34,858 nt of DNA from CAYVTD01 sp964454445 (lineage in GTDB: Bacteria; Bacteroidota; Ignavibacteria; Kapaibacteriales; UBA2268), in assembly GCA_964454445.1 (NCBI GenBank), contig CAYVTD010000033.1, forward strand, positions 1 through 34,858, written 5' to 3'. Under the pieces are notes generated by a model. It had not been told where the DNA came from, ran no database searches, and saw only the letters and a list, made by a program, of their open reading frames with translations. Positions 8,057 through 17,671 of this stretch are shown in pieces. Numbering within the stretch: position 1 is the first letter of the stretch; each line of letters begins with the position of its first letter. Made by a program: the position numbers and the translations under genes.

Positions 8057-8740
8057 ATGCTAATGCTATTGCAAAATGGATTTATTGACTTGGTTAAAGG
8101 CGCTGTGGACATTTTTTTACATCTCGACAAACATTTAGGAGAGATAATATCTCATTATGGAACTTGGACTTATGCAATATTGTTTATAATAATTTTCTGT
8201 GAAACAGGTTTGGTTGTTACCCCCTTTCTTCCAGGTGATTCATTATTATTTGCGGTCGGTACATTTTCTGCTTTGGGCGTTCTCAATGTGCATACTGCAT
8301 TTGTATTATTAGCGATTGCAGCAGTTTTGGGTGATACTGTTAATTATTGGATAGGCAATAAGCTCGGACATAAGGTCTTTAACCAAAATTATCGTTTTTT
8401 AAAAAGAGAATACCTCGAAAGAACGCACAAGTTTTATGAGAAACACGGAGGAAAAACAATCATTATAGCAAGATTTGTCCCCATTGTAAGAACATTTGCA
8501 CCTTTTGTGGCTGGAATAGGCGAAATGACATATTTTAAATTCATCTCTTATAATATTTTTGGGGGGATATTGTGGGTTGCATTATTTGTTTATGGTGGCT
8601 ATTTCTTTGGAAATATTCCGATAATTAAACAAAACTTCTCGATTGTAGCCGTAGTTATTATTTTATTATCGATTGTACCAATTATTATTGAGTTTCTAAA
8701 AAAGAAAAGAACAGCAAAGCCAGCGCAGGAAATTAATTAA
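8057..8740 (+). CDS. DedA-family (VTT domain) membrane protein
   Basis: A 227-residue integral membrane protein of the DedA/SNARE-associated family. Members are needed for envelope homeostasis, and some move undecaprenyl phosphate or other phospholipids across the inner membrane. The family hallmarks are visible: ETGLVVTPFLPGDSLL around residues 50-65, and ARFVPIVRTFAPFVAGIGEM in the middle, with the Arg and Pro residues conserved in DedA proteins. Five or six hydrophobic segments are seen, followed by a basic tail (KKKRTAKPAQEIN). ATG at 8057 is preceded by GAGGA. The exact substrate cannot be assigned. Confidence 0.9.
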   Translation: MLMLLQNGFIDLVKGAVDIFLHLDKHLGEIISHYGTWTYAILFIIIFCETGLVVTPFLPGDSLLFAVGTFSALGVLNVHTAFVLLAIAAVLGDTVNYWIGNKLGHKVFNQNYRFLKREYLERTHKFYEKHGGKTIIIARFVPIVRTFAPFVAGIGEMTYFKFISYNIFGGILWVALFVYGGYFFGNIPIIKQNFSIVAVVIILLSIVPIIIEFLKKKRTAKPAQEIN

Positions 8741-8832
8741 AAGATAAAAGAAGAGGTTGTCTCAAAAGGATTATTTTTTTAAAAATTTGTCAGGTAAAGA
8801 TGCCTAACCCCAAGAAATAATTGGATTTGGTA

Positions 8833-8854
8833 GAACAGACATCCTTGTCTGTTC
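8833..8854. terminator. Palindrome between convergent genes, possible two-way terminator
   Basis: GAACAGAC at 8833-8840 and GTCTGTTC at 8847-8854 form a perfect 8-bp stem with a 6-base loop. It lies between the convergent dedA-like gene and the ABC ATPase gene. There is no T-tract on either side, so termination is only a guess. It may instead be a dispersed repeat. Confidence 0.35.
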
Positions 8855-8884
8855 AGGGTAATGCTACTCATAAGATAGCCTTTC

Positions 8885-9979
8885 TTAGAAACGATTGCCG
8901 TCCTTAGTATAAGGAATAATAAATTCCTTTGGGAAATACAATAACAAATTGATTTTGTTACTAAATTCTAGATCACCGAAATATCTTACGGCTTTTAGTT
9001 CATTGCCTATCTTAAAATAAAGGATGTGTTCATATCCAATATATTCAATATTATCAATATGTACATCAATAGTGTTAATACTGTTTTCATTAGCTAATGC
9101 GATACTCTCTGGTCGTATGCCAACAATAATTTCAGTATTTTTTTCTAAATTATTTGTTAAGAAATTTGATTTTGGAATTAGCAAGGAAAGATTATCATTC
9201 CTGTTTTCAAATAAAACATCTTCATTAACAAAATCAACAATTTTGCCATTGAAAAAGTTCATTTGCGGGCTTCCAATAAATCCTGCAACGAACAAATTAT
9301 CGGGCTTTTCGTATAATTCCGAGGGCTTGGCGTTTTGCATAACAACGCCATCTTTCAAGACAATAAGTCGCGAGCCCATCGTCATTGCTTCCACTTGGTC
9401 GTGGGTAACATAAATAGATGTAATACCAAATTTTTTATGAAGATTAGTGATTTCCGAGCGCATTTGTACCCGCAATTTTGCATCTAAATTTGAAAGTGGC
9501 TCATCGAATAAAAAAATTTTAGGTTTGCGAACTATTGCACGCCCAAGCGCAACTCGCTGCCTTTGACCACCAGATAACTCTTTTGGCTTTTTACTTCCAT
9601 ATTCCTTTAAATCGAGAAGTTGTAAAACTTCGTCAACACGATCATTAATTATTGCTTTTTTTTCTTTTCGGACACTTAAGGGAAAAGCAATATTTTGGGC
9701 AACTGTTAAATGAGGGTATAAAGCGTAATTTTGAAAAACCATGCCGACGTCTCGCTCGCGTGCAGGAGTGTTATTCATTTTTTTACCGTCAAAGAACAGG
9801 CTCCCTTCACTAATTTCTTCTAAACCTGCAATCATCCTTAAAATCGTAGTCTTTCCGCAGCCTGATGGACCGACCAATACAAGAAATTCGCCGTCGTCGG
9901 CAGTGAAACTTACATTGCGTACCGCCCATCTTTCTTTATTATATTGTTTGGAAATGTTCTCGAAAACTATTTTTGACAT
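8885..9979 (-). CDS. ABC transporter ATPase, MalK/UgpC/MsmK-like
   Basis: The nucleotide-binding subunit of a carbohydrate-type ABC importer, 364 residues. Walker A is GPSGCGKTT (residues 37-45), the Q-loop is MVFQNYALYPHLTV, the signature is LSGGQRQRVALGRAIV, and Walker B is IFLFDEPLSNLDAKLR, followed by a D-loop and a switch His (VTHDQ). The C-terminal third is the TOBE/OB-fold regulatory domain typical of MalK (NTEIIVGIRPESIAL). No permease or binding-protein gene is nearby, so it may energise importers encoded elsewhere, as MsmX does in Bacillus (family knowledge, inference here). It is transcribed away from the S41-like gene. Confidence 0.93.
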   Translation of the reverse strand: MSKIVFENISKQYNKERWAVRNVSFTADDGEFLVLVGPSGCGKTTILRMIAGLEEISEGSLFFDGKKMNNTPARERDVGMVFQNYALYPHLTVAQNIAFPLSVRKEKKAIINDRVDEVLQLLDLKEYGSKKPKELSGGQRQRVALGRAIVRKPKIFLFDEPLSNLDAKLRVQMRSEITNLHKKFGITSIYVTHDQVEAMTMGSRLIVLKDGVVMQNAKPSELYEKPDNLFVAGFIGSPQMNFFNGKIVDFVNEDVLFENRNDNLSLLIPKSNFLTNNLEKNTEIIVGIRPESIALANENSINTIDVHIDNIEYIGYEHILYFKIGNELKAVRYFGDLEFSNKINLLLYFPKEFIIPYTKDGNRF

Positions 9980-10019
9980 TTTTCAAATAATGCATCGTGA
10001 TTCAACACAATTAAAACAA

Positions 10020-10052
10020 CAAAATTAGCAATAAAAAACAAGCGGAAAACAA
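10020..10052 (-). promoter_or_regulatory. Candidate promoter for the ABC ATPase gene
   Basis: On the minus strand, TAATTTTG occupies 10027-10020, 41 nt from the ATG at 9979. A TTG lies at 10052-10050 with a 22-base spacer, which is longer than the usual 19. The -7 box fits the TAnnTTTG pattern well; the -33 element is weak. Confidence 0.35.
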
Positions 10053-10160
10053 TTATTTCAAATCTTTGAGATGTTTTTGCGTTTATTGTGTTATTCTCAA
10101 GGATTTTATATGGGAAACTATTAAATAATGTTTAATTAAAGTATAATAAAAAAATTAGTT

Positions 10161-12950
10161 ATGAGCAGAATATTAAAAGTGATTTTGATGCTATTTGTAT
10201 TATTTGGTGATACTTATGCAGAGGTTTTATATCATCCTTATAATCTGGATTTTGAGGAGGGAAGTAAATATGGCATTCCAAACGGGTGGTTTCTACCAAC
10301 TTATGCAGAAAAAGCGGGTTACAAAGCAGAAATTAGTAACGAAAAACCATTCAAAGGTAAATACTGCTTACAACTGTCCATCAAAGAGAATCCAGGAACT
10401 GGTGTTTATGGTTCGGTTATGCAAAGCATCAATGCCGAGAATTACCGGGGGAAAAGAATCCGGTTCCGTGCTGCAGTTAGAACTGAACTAGAGGGCGATT
10501 CGAGCACAACACATTTATGGTTAAGAACGCATCTGTCTAATAAACAGACTGGATTCGTTGATTTAATGGAAGATAGACCCATAGTCATTGGCGATTGGAA
10601 TTTTTATGAGATTACAGGATATATCGATGAAAGCGCAGTTACGATTAATTATGGCTTGATGTTGAAAGGCTGGGGTAAAGCATGGATTGATGCGGCAGAA
10701 TTTGAGATTATTCGCGAGGATACAATGCTTTTTGAGAAACCAAAGACATTGACAAAGCAATCCGTCGAAAATATTAAGGCTTTTGCTCAAATTATGAGAT
10801 ATGCCCGCTTTTTTTATCCCGGAACAGAGGCAGTCAATACAGATTGGGAGCATTTTGCATTGACCGGGATTGAATATGTCGAAGATGCAGCAAACAATAA
10901 TGAGTTATTAAACAAATTAAACCAGCTTTTTAATCCGATAGCTCCCGGAATTTTAATTTATAATAGTTCTGAAATACCTAAAGATATTGATTATGCACAA
11001 AAGCCGCAAGAAGCAATTGATAATGTGGCTCTTGTTTATAAACACACTGGCTTGAGCCCCACTGGCGAAGAGAATGCAGTTTTCGAAGCTGGACCATTTA
11101 ACATTTATCAATCGACAAGGCGCCAAGACGGTATAGCAACACAGTTAGTCAATGCAGAGACTCTACGTGGTAAAAAACTTAGATATTCAGCCTTTGTTAA
11201 AACAGATTTGAAATCTATTTCAGGGCAGGCACAATTAATTGCTGCTATCGAATTTGATAATAAGAACATAACACCGTTAACTTATAAACTGCCTCTTGGA
11301 ATAAAAAGCAAGCATTGGGAGAAAAACTCAATAGAGTTTACAGTGCCTAATAATGCAAACAGGATCAGGCTCGGCATAGTTTTAATAGGCGAAGGAAAGG
11401 CATTTTTCGATGAAACATCATTGAAAGTAATTGAAGATGAGAAAGAAGGTGCTCAGAATTACATTAGTAATCCAAGTTTTGAACAGGATAAAGGCACGAA
11501 ACTTGTTTATGGATGGAAATTTGTAAATGAAGAAAAAGATAAAGAATATTATGGCACTATACTCGAAAAAGGTGCTTATTTCGGCAAACAATGCTTTGAG
11601 ATAAAATCAGACGAGGAAACGTTGATTTCGTTTCCAAAACCGGGTGATAAAATAACAACCTCAATCGGAGCCGGGCTTTCTATCACTATGCCATTGACAT
11701 TATTTATTGATTCTATGCAAACATTGCCATATCCAAAGTCATCAAGTTTAAAAATAAAAAGTAAGTATAATAATGATTTTGTTCTTACTTGCAAAGATAG
11801 GACATCGCGTCTTGCAATTACAAGCTTGCTCTGGGGTATCCTAAGAACCTTTAGTATATATAATGACTCAGATGAAGAATGGAATTTTGCTCTCGAAAAG
11901 GCTATTGCAAGTTCTTCACAAAATCAAAATCTGAATGAATATATTTCAACATTATCAAAACTAACTGTCCCGCTAAACGATTGCCAAGCGAGGATCTGGA
12001 GCGATCAGGAAGATGTCAAAGCCTCTTTTCCATTTAATTGGAGAATACTCAACGACAAAGTATATATTTCTCAGACAGCAGAGAGCTTTAAATTATTATC
12101 TAATGGCGACGAAGTAATTGCAATTAATGGAGTTCCAATGTTAACGGCTTTAGATAGTGTTTCACAACAAATCTCAGCTGCAGATGTGCGCTGGAAATAC
12201 CTTCGTTCATTGGCAGAGCTGAAAGCAGGCAAACTTGGTTCGAAGGAGAAATTGACTGTTGTCAATGCACAAACGGATACTGTTGTAGTTGAAGTTGAAA
12301 GGAATATTTATTTTAGTGAATTAACTGAGCAACGCCCGCCAGCATTTTACAGATTTGAAAAAGAGGACATAAATTATATAGATTTAACTCGATTTGACGA
12401 TAAGGAAATGAAGGATACAATGAAATATCTCCGTCTTGCAGATAAAATAATATTTGATTTGCGGGGATTTACTTTGGTTTCGGAGTATTTCTTAGGTATG
12501 TTTACAGAAGAAAAATTGCCGTCTGTGAAATGGAAAATCCCCATTCTTGTTTCGCCAAATAAAAAAGATAATTCGAGTCGATTGCTGCACAGCAATGTAA
12601 CTTCATTGCCATTGCAGTTATCAAGAAAAATTGTCTTCCTTGCCGACGAACGTTCAATTGGCTATTCCGAGGGCATTTTATCTGTTGTCAAGCATTATAA
12701 ATTGGGAAAAATCATTGGCAGGAAGACAGCAAGCGCACCTGGCGAGGTGTCGGTGATGCGCCTGCCCGGCAATTTTTATTTGTCGATGACTTCAATGTAT
12801 GGCATAAGCCCGGATGGGAAATATATTAATAAAACTGGAGTAATACCGGACATTACTGTCGAGCCAACTATTGAAGGTATTTCTGACGGCGATGATGAAA
12901 TACTAATGAATGCAATGGGTTATTTGTATGATATTAAAGACTCCAAATAA
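10161..12950 (+). CDS. Large secreted S41-peptidase-like protein, probably without nucleophile
   Basis: A 929-residue exported protein with a signal peptide (MSRILKVILMLFVLFGDTYA). Residues about 25-160 and 300-420, with a partial repeat near 430-510, look like carbohydrate-binding or galactose-binding-like beta-sandwich modules (NLDFEEG…GIPNGWFLP; NYISNPSFEQDKG…). The C-terminal third resembles an S41 peptidase: a PDZ-like stretch (NGDEVIAINGVPM), KIIFDLRG, and VFLADERSIGYSEGIL around residue 829. In active S41 enzymes the nucleophile lies three residues before the Glu of this motif; here that position is Gly834. The usual GNxGG after DLRG is also absent. It may be a scaffold or binding protein rather than a protease (inference). 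Confidence 0.75.
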   Translation: MSRILKVILMLFVLFGDTYAEVLYHPYNLDFEEGSKYGIPNGWFLPTYAEKAGYKAEISNEKPFKGKYCLQLSIKENPGTGVYGSVMQSINAENYRGKRIRFRAAVRTELEGDSSTTHLWLRTHLSNKQTGFVDLMEDRPIVIGDWNFYEITGYIDESAVTINYGLMLKGWGKAWIDAAEFEIIREDTMLFEKPKTLTKQSVENIKAFAQIMRYARFFYPGTEAVNTDWEHFALTGIEYVEDAANNNELLNKLNQLFNPIAPGILIYNSSEIPKDIDYAQKPQEAIDNVALVYKHTGLSPTGEENAVFEAGPFNIYQSTRRQDGIATQLVNAETLRGKKLRYSAFVKTDLKSISGQAQLIAAIEFDNKNITPLTYKLPLGIKSKHWEKNSIEFTVPNNANRIRLGIVLIGEGKAFFDETSLKVIEDEKEGAQNYISNPSFEQDKGTKLVYGWKFVNEEKDKEYYGTILEKGAYFGKQCFEIKSDEETLISFPKPGDKITTSIGAGLSITMPLTLFIDSMQTLPYPKSSSLKIKSKYNNDFVLTCKDRTSRLAITSLLWGILRTFSIYNDSDEEWNFALEKAIASSSQNQNLNEYISTLSKLTVPLNDCQARIWSDQEDVKASFPFNWRILNDKVYISQTAESFKLLSNGDEVIAINGVPMLTALDSVSQQISAADVRWKYLRSLAELKAGKLGSKEKLTVVNAQTDTVVVEVERNIYFSELTEQRPPAFYRFEKEDINYIDLTRFDDKEMKDTMKYLRLADKIIFDLRGFTLVSEYFLGMFTEEKLPSVKWKIPILVSPNKKDNSSRLLHSNVTSLPLQLSRKIVFLADERSIGYSEGILSVVKHYKLGKIIGRKTASAPGEVSVMRLPGNFYLSMTSMYGISPDGKYINKTGVIPDITVEPTIEGISDGDDEILMNAMGYLYDIKDSK

Positions 12951-12963
12951 ACAATTAGATGTT

Positions 12964-14841
12964 TTAAGATAACGATTTTTTTGCAAATTGTATGTCATAT
13001 AGTTTTTTATAAATACCATTTTTTTCTATTAGTTCAAAATGGTTGCCCCTTTCTGCAATTTCCCCGTTGTCGAAAACTAAAATCTCATCACAGTTTATTA
13101 TTGTTGCCAGCCTATGAGCAATAATCACAGCAGTTTTGTTTTCCAAAGAATTATCAATAGCATTTTGTACTATTTTTTCCGATTCGGAATCAAGGGCAGA
13201 CGTTGCCTCGTCGAATAATAGTACGTAAGGATTGCGAATTAAAGCTCGGGCAATGGCTATTCTTTGTTTCTCACCACCGGAAAGCTTCACACCACGGTCT
13301 CCAACAATAGAGTTGTAGCCTTCCGGGAACTTTGTGATAAAACTATGTGCATTAGCCAATTTCGAAGCATTTTCTATATCATCTTGACTAATATTTTCCA
13401 AGCCATAGCGTATATTATTGGCAATGGTATCGTTGAATAGCATAGATTCTTGTGTTACAATGCCAAACAAGGAGCGATAATCCTGTGTGTTTAGCGTCTT
13501 GATATTTCTATCATCAATAAAAATATCTCCATTTACAGGATCATAGAATCGAATTAGCAAGTCGAGCATAGTCGATTTACCGCTTCCACTAAGCCCGACA
13601 AAAGCCGTTTTTTTGCATTTATTTATTTTAAAAGATACATTCTTAAGAACTTGAGTTTTATTATCGTAGCTGAAAGAGACGTTTTTTACATCAATTGACT
13701 GATCGAAGGTCTCAATTTTCTCTTTGCCATCAATGACAGTAGGTTCCTGGTCAAGGATTTCAAGCACCCTTTCGGTAGCAACAAAGCCCCGCTGGAATTT
13801 GGTAATATCGCTAGTAACAGCAACGATAGGCGACATAATAGCAAAAAGAGCGAATAAAAAGACCATCAATTCGTCGGCTTTCATAGTTCCAGATAAAACA
13901 TCTTTACCTCCAACAAAAAACACTACACAAAGAGCTAATATGGCAAACATTTCGTTAATCGAGGGAATAAAAGATATTATCTTTCTTTCCTTGACTGCCG
14001 ATCTAACGAAACGCTTGGTTTCGTTTTCGAAACGCTTGTCGGAGCTTGTTTCAGCATTGAATGCTTTGACTATTCTGATGCCATAAATAGTTTCATTCAA
14101 TATCGAAGTATAGCTTGCCATCGAAGATTGCATTCTCGAGGCATATCGACGAAGGAATTTCATTGAAAGGCGAAGCAAAGACAAGCTGATGATGCTAGTG
14201 CTAAATGCGATTAGCGTCAATTGTGGAGATATTGAAACCAAATAAAAAATAAAAACAAAAACTTGTACTATCTCCCTGAAAAAATTTGTAAAAGAGTTGA
14301 CCGTAGTGTTGTTGATAACGCTTACGTCGTTAGTTATTATTGATATTATATTACCTTCTTTGCGCTTTGCAAAGAAATCGACGGACAGAGAAGTAAGTTT
14401 ACGAAATAGACTGTCCCTAATGTTTTTTAACAAGCCCTGCTCGAAATTGACGCTGATAATTTGCCCCCAATACTTAAAAATATTCTTGGCTAAAAATAAT
14501 AAAATGATCAGCAAAGAGAGATTGAACAAAGTAGCGGCGATATCGCCTTTTACGACAAAAAGCGAGTTCATATAATAATAGAAATTATTCTTTAGCGATT
14601 CAAGCAAACCAGCAGAGGCAGGAGCAAGCTCGACAGGGACATTTTCCTCAAACAAAATCTGAAATACTGGCTTGATGATAGCAGCAATGGAAATAGCGCT
14701 TAAAATAGAATATATTGAATTGACAACGAGAAGCATAGCAAGCAAACCGAAAAATGGTTTGACGAATTTCAATAATCTTCGCAACAAAACAAAGATATTT
14801 TTGCTTTTCAATCCTTCGAATTCTTTCGTTTGAGTGTTCAT
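12964..14841 (-). CDS. MsbA-like ABC exporter (fused TMD-NBD)
   Basis: A 625-residue half-transporter of the lipid/drug exporter type. The N-terminal domain (about 25-340) has six membrane segments and the coupling-helix region typical of type IV (MsbA-like) exporters. The nucleotide-binding domain has Walker A GLSGSGKST, signature LSGGEKQRIAIARALIRNP, Walker B VLLFDEATSALDSESE and the H-loop IIAHRLATI. In Gram-negatives such proteins often flip lipid A or phospholipids at the inner membrane, but the substrate cannot be proven here. It lies 34 bp downstream of the multi-PAS kinase on the same strand and converges with the S41-like gene with a 13-bp gap. Confidence 0.9.
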   Translation of the reverse strand: MNTQTKEFEGLKSKNIFVLLRRLLKFVKPFFGLLAMLLVVNSIYSILSAISIAAIIKPVFQILFEENVPVELAPASAGLLESLKNNFYYYMNSLFVVKGDIAATLFNLSLLIILLFLAKNIFKYWGQIISVNFEQGLLKNIRDSLFRKLTSLSVDFFAKRKEGNIISIITNDVSVINNTTVNSFTNFFREIVQVFVFIFYLVSISPQLTLIAFSTSIISLSLLRLSMKFLRRYASRMQSSMASYTSILNETIYGIRIVKAFNAETSSDKRFENETKRFVRSAVKERKIISFIPSINEMFAILALCVVFFVGGKDVLSGTMKADELMVFLFALFAIMSPIVAVTSDITKFQRGFVATERVLEILDQEPTVIDGKEKIETFDQSIDVKNVSFSYDNKTQVLKNVSFKINKCKKTAFVGLSGSGKSTMLDLLIRFYDPVNGDIFIDDRNIKTLNTQDYRSLFGIVTQESMLFNDTIANNIRYGLENISQDDIENASKLANAHSFITKFPEGYNSIVGDRGVKLSGGEKQRIAIARALIRNPYVLLFDEATSALDSESEKIVQNAIDNSLENKTAVIIAHRLATIINCDEILVFDNGEIAERGNHFELIEKNGIYKKLYDIQFAKKSLS

Positions 14842-14875
14842 CTTATTAAAAATGGCTGATTTCCCAAAAATGATA

Positions 14876-17584
14876 CTAGGGGTTAATTGGCAATCTTACA
14901 GTGATGGTGGTTCCGATGCCGGAAATGCCACTAATATTCAAACTGCCGCCCAATGCATTGGTGCGTTCGTTCATTCCAATTATTCCAAAAGATTTTACGT
15001 CGGTTATTTGGTCTTGTTTGATGCCTTTTCCGTTATCGCTAACTTTTAGATAAAGACTATTTTCTTTAAGCTCTAGACTAACATCTACTCTCGAAGCGTT
15101 TGCATGTCGGGCAACATTGGTAAGTATCTCTTGAAAGATGCGGAAAAGTGTGATAGTGTGGTATTCATCAACACTGATCTCCTGTGGAGTGATAGTAAGC
15201 CGGGTTCTGCATCCTGTTCGTTTTTGAAATTCTTTAGCTTGCCATTCGATAGCGGCGACAAGTCCGAAATGGTCGAGCACTGATGGGCGAAGCTCAGTTG
15301 AAATCAATCTGACTTTGCGAATGGTTACCTCTATTAATTCATACATTTGTTGGATCTTTTCCAGCAAAGCATCTCGTCTTAAGAATTTCTTTTTGAGCAA
15401 CCAGGCAAGATCGAGCTTTAAGGCTGTAAGTGCATGACCGAGTTCATCGTGTATCTCGAGGGCGATTCGTTTCTTTTCTTCCTCGCGGGCAGTTTCAAGG
15501 TGTATAGCAAGGTTGCGCAATTGCTCCTGTGAACGTTTTAAGTCGAATTCTGCTTTTTTTCTTTCAGTAATACTGTAAATCGTGCCTTGTATATAGAGCA
15601 ATTTATTGTCTTCGCCACAAATGTTTTGCAAATGCTCATGCACCCAGATATCTTGTCCATCTTTTCGCAAGATTCGATATTCAAAATCATGCTCATAATT
15701 AGGCATAACGCCGACTTTATCGTTCTGTAACTTTATTGATTGCAAGTCTTCAGGAAGGATAATGTCGTCCCATTTTATTCTTCCTTCAGTAAAGTCTTTT
15801 TCTTCATAGCCCGTAATCTCTTTGACAGAACCGTGAAAGAGCAATGGGCGGTAATCTAAAGTCCAACGAAAAGCGATGCCTTTGAAATTTTGGACGAAAC
15901 CGCGATAGCGCTCCTCGCTTTCTTTGAGGGCTTCTTCGGAAGCAATCCTTTGCGAGGTATCGTCGAAGATTGAGACTATATCGCCAGAGGGGAGCTTATA
16001 AATATAATTTTTTCGCCAACCGGCGATATTGTTAACATCTTTATAAAAAGTATAAGGGAATTCTGCCGGCTTGCCGCTTAGCCATACTTTTTTCATAGCT
16101 TCGAACAAACCCTTGTTCAAATCGCGGGGTGTTAACTCACTTAGTTTTTTTCGTATAACATCTTCTTTGTTTGCATTCTCGATTCTTGTAGCGGCTGGGT
16201 TGAGGTCTTTGATAATGAAATCGTCGCCGCTCTCAATTGGCTCGTAAAAGACGACTCCACTGCTCATATTGTCATATAATTCGATGAAGCGATTTTGGCT
16301 TTCTTGCAATGCTTTCTCAAAATTTTTTCGTTTTGATATGTCAATGACAATGCCAATCATTCCAGTTACTTCTCCTTCGTTGTCGAGCAAGGGAGAAGAA
16401 GATAGACTAGCAATTAAGTTTGTATTATTGTTTCGATTTAATACTATTTCGCTGTTGCTGATAACATCTCCATTCAAAGTAGCTTGGAAAATATCCTGGA
16501 ATTCTTGACTGAAATTTTTAGGGATAATAGGTATTATGCTATTTATGACATCATTACTTTTATATAAAAACATTTTTTCAGCGGCCAAATTCCAAAGAGT
16601 AATTCTCTTTTCTTTATCAAGAATAAAAATTGCCGCTGGTGAAGAATCAATAAGAGCACTAAGCTTTAGATTAGTGTTCTGCAACTCCAATTCCGAAGCG
16701 ACTCGTTTGCTAATGTCAGCTACGGTAGCCACAGAGCCAACAATTTCTCCGTTTACAGCATAATGCGGAGCAAATGAGACGCTTAACCATTTTTCTGTTA
16801 TAAAATCATCACTAGTAAGACCTTTTATTGATAAAGGAACAGTTCCTTTTATAGAAGTATCAGCAAGGTGGGATTTGCCGAATTCTTTTTTCTCCTCAAC
16901 TCTGATTTTTGTATGTAATTTTGCCCGATAAGAAGGAAGAGTTTGACCGGAGATCGCTTTACTAAAAAAGTCTTCAAATTTGTCTTTTGCCAGAAAAGAC
17001 ATAATTTCAGATGCGGGCTTCATCAGAGCATCTTTTGAAGGAATCTGCGTGAATTCCTCCATAAATCTGTTCCAGAGTTTTATTTTTCCATCAAGACCAA
17101 TAACAGCAATGCCATGCTTGACACTCGACAAGATAGTATTTTTAAAATTTTCTGATTCTTTTAACGCCATCTCGGCAACTTTAGACGGGGTGATGTCTCT
17201 TGAAATAATAGAGAAACCCGCCGTTCCTGTAGTTACATCTACGAAATGTGACACAGCAAGCGAAACCACAATTCGTTCCCCATTTTTTCTTAAATGTTCA
17301 GCTTCGTAGCGCTCAATTTTTTCGTTATTTTTTAATTTTTCAAGGATATTTTGTGATATTTCAAGTCTATCTTCTGGCACAAGAAATGAAATAAGCTTTC
17401 CGACCACTTCTTCTCTTTTGTATCCATAAGTCATCTCTGCACCCTTGTTCCAGATAATTATTACTCCTTCGAGGTCAAGTCCGATGATGGCATCTTCGGT
17501 TGATTCGACTATCGATACAAAGAGCGATTTGGCAAAATCAGTAAAATTATTATCAGGTGTGTAAATAAAATCAGTATTTATCAT
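14876..17584 (-). CDS. Soluble five-PAS sensor histidine kinase, NarL/HisKA_3 type
   Basis: A 902-residue kinase without obvious membrane segments, so a cytoplasmic sensor. Five PAS domains follow each other, at about 15-135, 143-290, 300-420, 425-545 and 550-675. Several end in the usual DIS/DIT linker, for example IISRDIT, VVIDISKRK and YSITERKKAE. The HisKA_3 dimerisation domain has the phospho-acceptor His712 in ALEIHDELGHALT. The HATPase domain has an N box (EILTNVARHANAS) and G box (VSDNGKGI, SFGIIGMNERTNALGG). Such kinases normally phosphorylate LuxR-type regulators, and none lies in this window, so it is an orphan here. A triplicated 21-bp repeat directly precedes its ATG. Confidence 0.9.
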   Translation of the reverse strand: MINTDFIYTPDNNFTDFAKSLFVSIVESTEDAIIGLDLEGVIIIWNKGAEMTYGYKREEVVGKLISFLVPEDRLEISQNILEKLKNNEKIERYEAEHLRKNGERIVVSLAVSHFVDVTTGTAGFSIISRDITPSKVAEMALKESENFKNTILSSVKHGIAVIGLDGKIKLWNRFMEEFTQIPSKDALMKPASEIMSFLAKDKFEDFFSKAISGQTLPSYRAKLHTKIRVEEKKEFGKSHLADTSIKGTVPLSIKGLTSDDFITEKWLSVSFAPHYAVNGEIVGSVATVADISKRVASELELQNTNLKLSALIDSSPAAIFILDKEKRITLWNLAAEKMFLYKSNDVINSIIPIIPKNFSQEFQDIFQATLNGDVISNSEIVLNRNNNTNLIASLSSSPLLDNEGEVTGMIGIVIDISKRKNFEKALQESQNRFIELYDNMSSGVVFYEPIESGDDFIIKDLNPAATRIENANKEDVIRKKLSELTPRDLNKGLFEAMKKVWLSGKPAEFPYTFYKDVNNIAGWRKNYIYKLPSGDIVSIFDDTSQRIASEEALKESEERYRGFVQNFKGIAFRWTLDYRPLLFHGSVKEITGYEEKDFTEGRIKWDDIILPEDLQSIKLQNDKVGVMPNYEHDFEYRILRKDGQDIWVHEHLQNICGEDNKLLYIQGTIYSITERKKAEFDLKRSQEQLRNLAIHLETAREEEKKRIALEIHDELGHALTALKLDLAWLLKKKFLRRDALLEKIQQMYELIEVTIRKVRLISTELRPSVLDHFGLVAAIEWQAKEFQKRTGCRTRLTITPQEISVDEYHTITLFRIFQEILTNVARHANASRVDVSLELKENSLYLKVSDNGKGIKQDQITDVKSFGIIGMNERTNALGGSLNISGISGIGTTITVRLPINP

Positions 17585-17588
17585 AGCT

Positions 17589-17651
17589 TTGTTATTATTC
17601 GATATTATGTTGTTATTATTTGATATTATGTTGTTATTATTCGATATTATG
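17589..17651. repeat. Three exact-phase copies of a 21-bp repeat upstream of the kinase
   Basis: TTGTTATTATTCGATATTATG occurs at 17589-17609, 17610-17630 (one C to T change) and 17631-17651. The array sits between pssA and the kinase gene and ends 5 bp from the kinase ATG (17584, minus strand). The period of 21 bp equals two helical turns, so all copies face the same side of the DNA. Confidence 0.85.
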
Positions 17652-17671
17652 TTGATAAGAATTTGTTTAAA

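Noticed and set aside
9024..9413. Open frame of 129 codons on the plus strand inside the ABC ATPase gene
   Set aside because: It is antisense to well-conserved ATPase sequence and has no recognisable domain.
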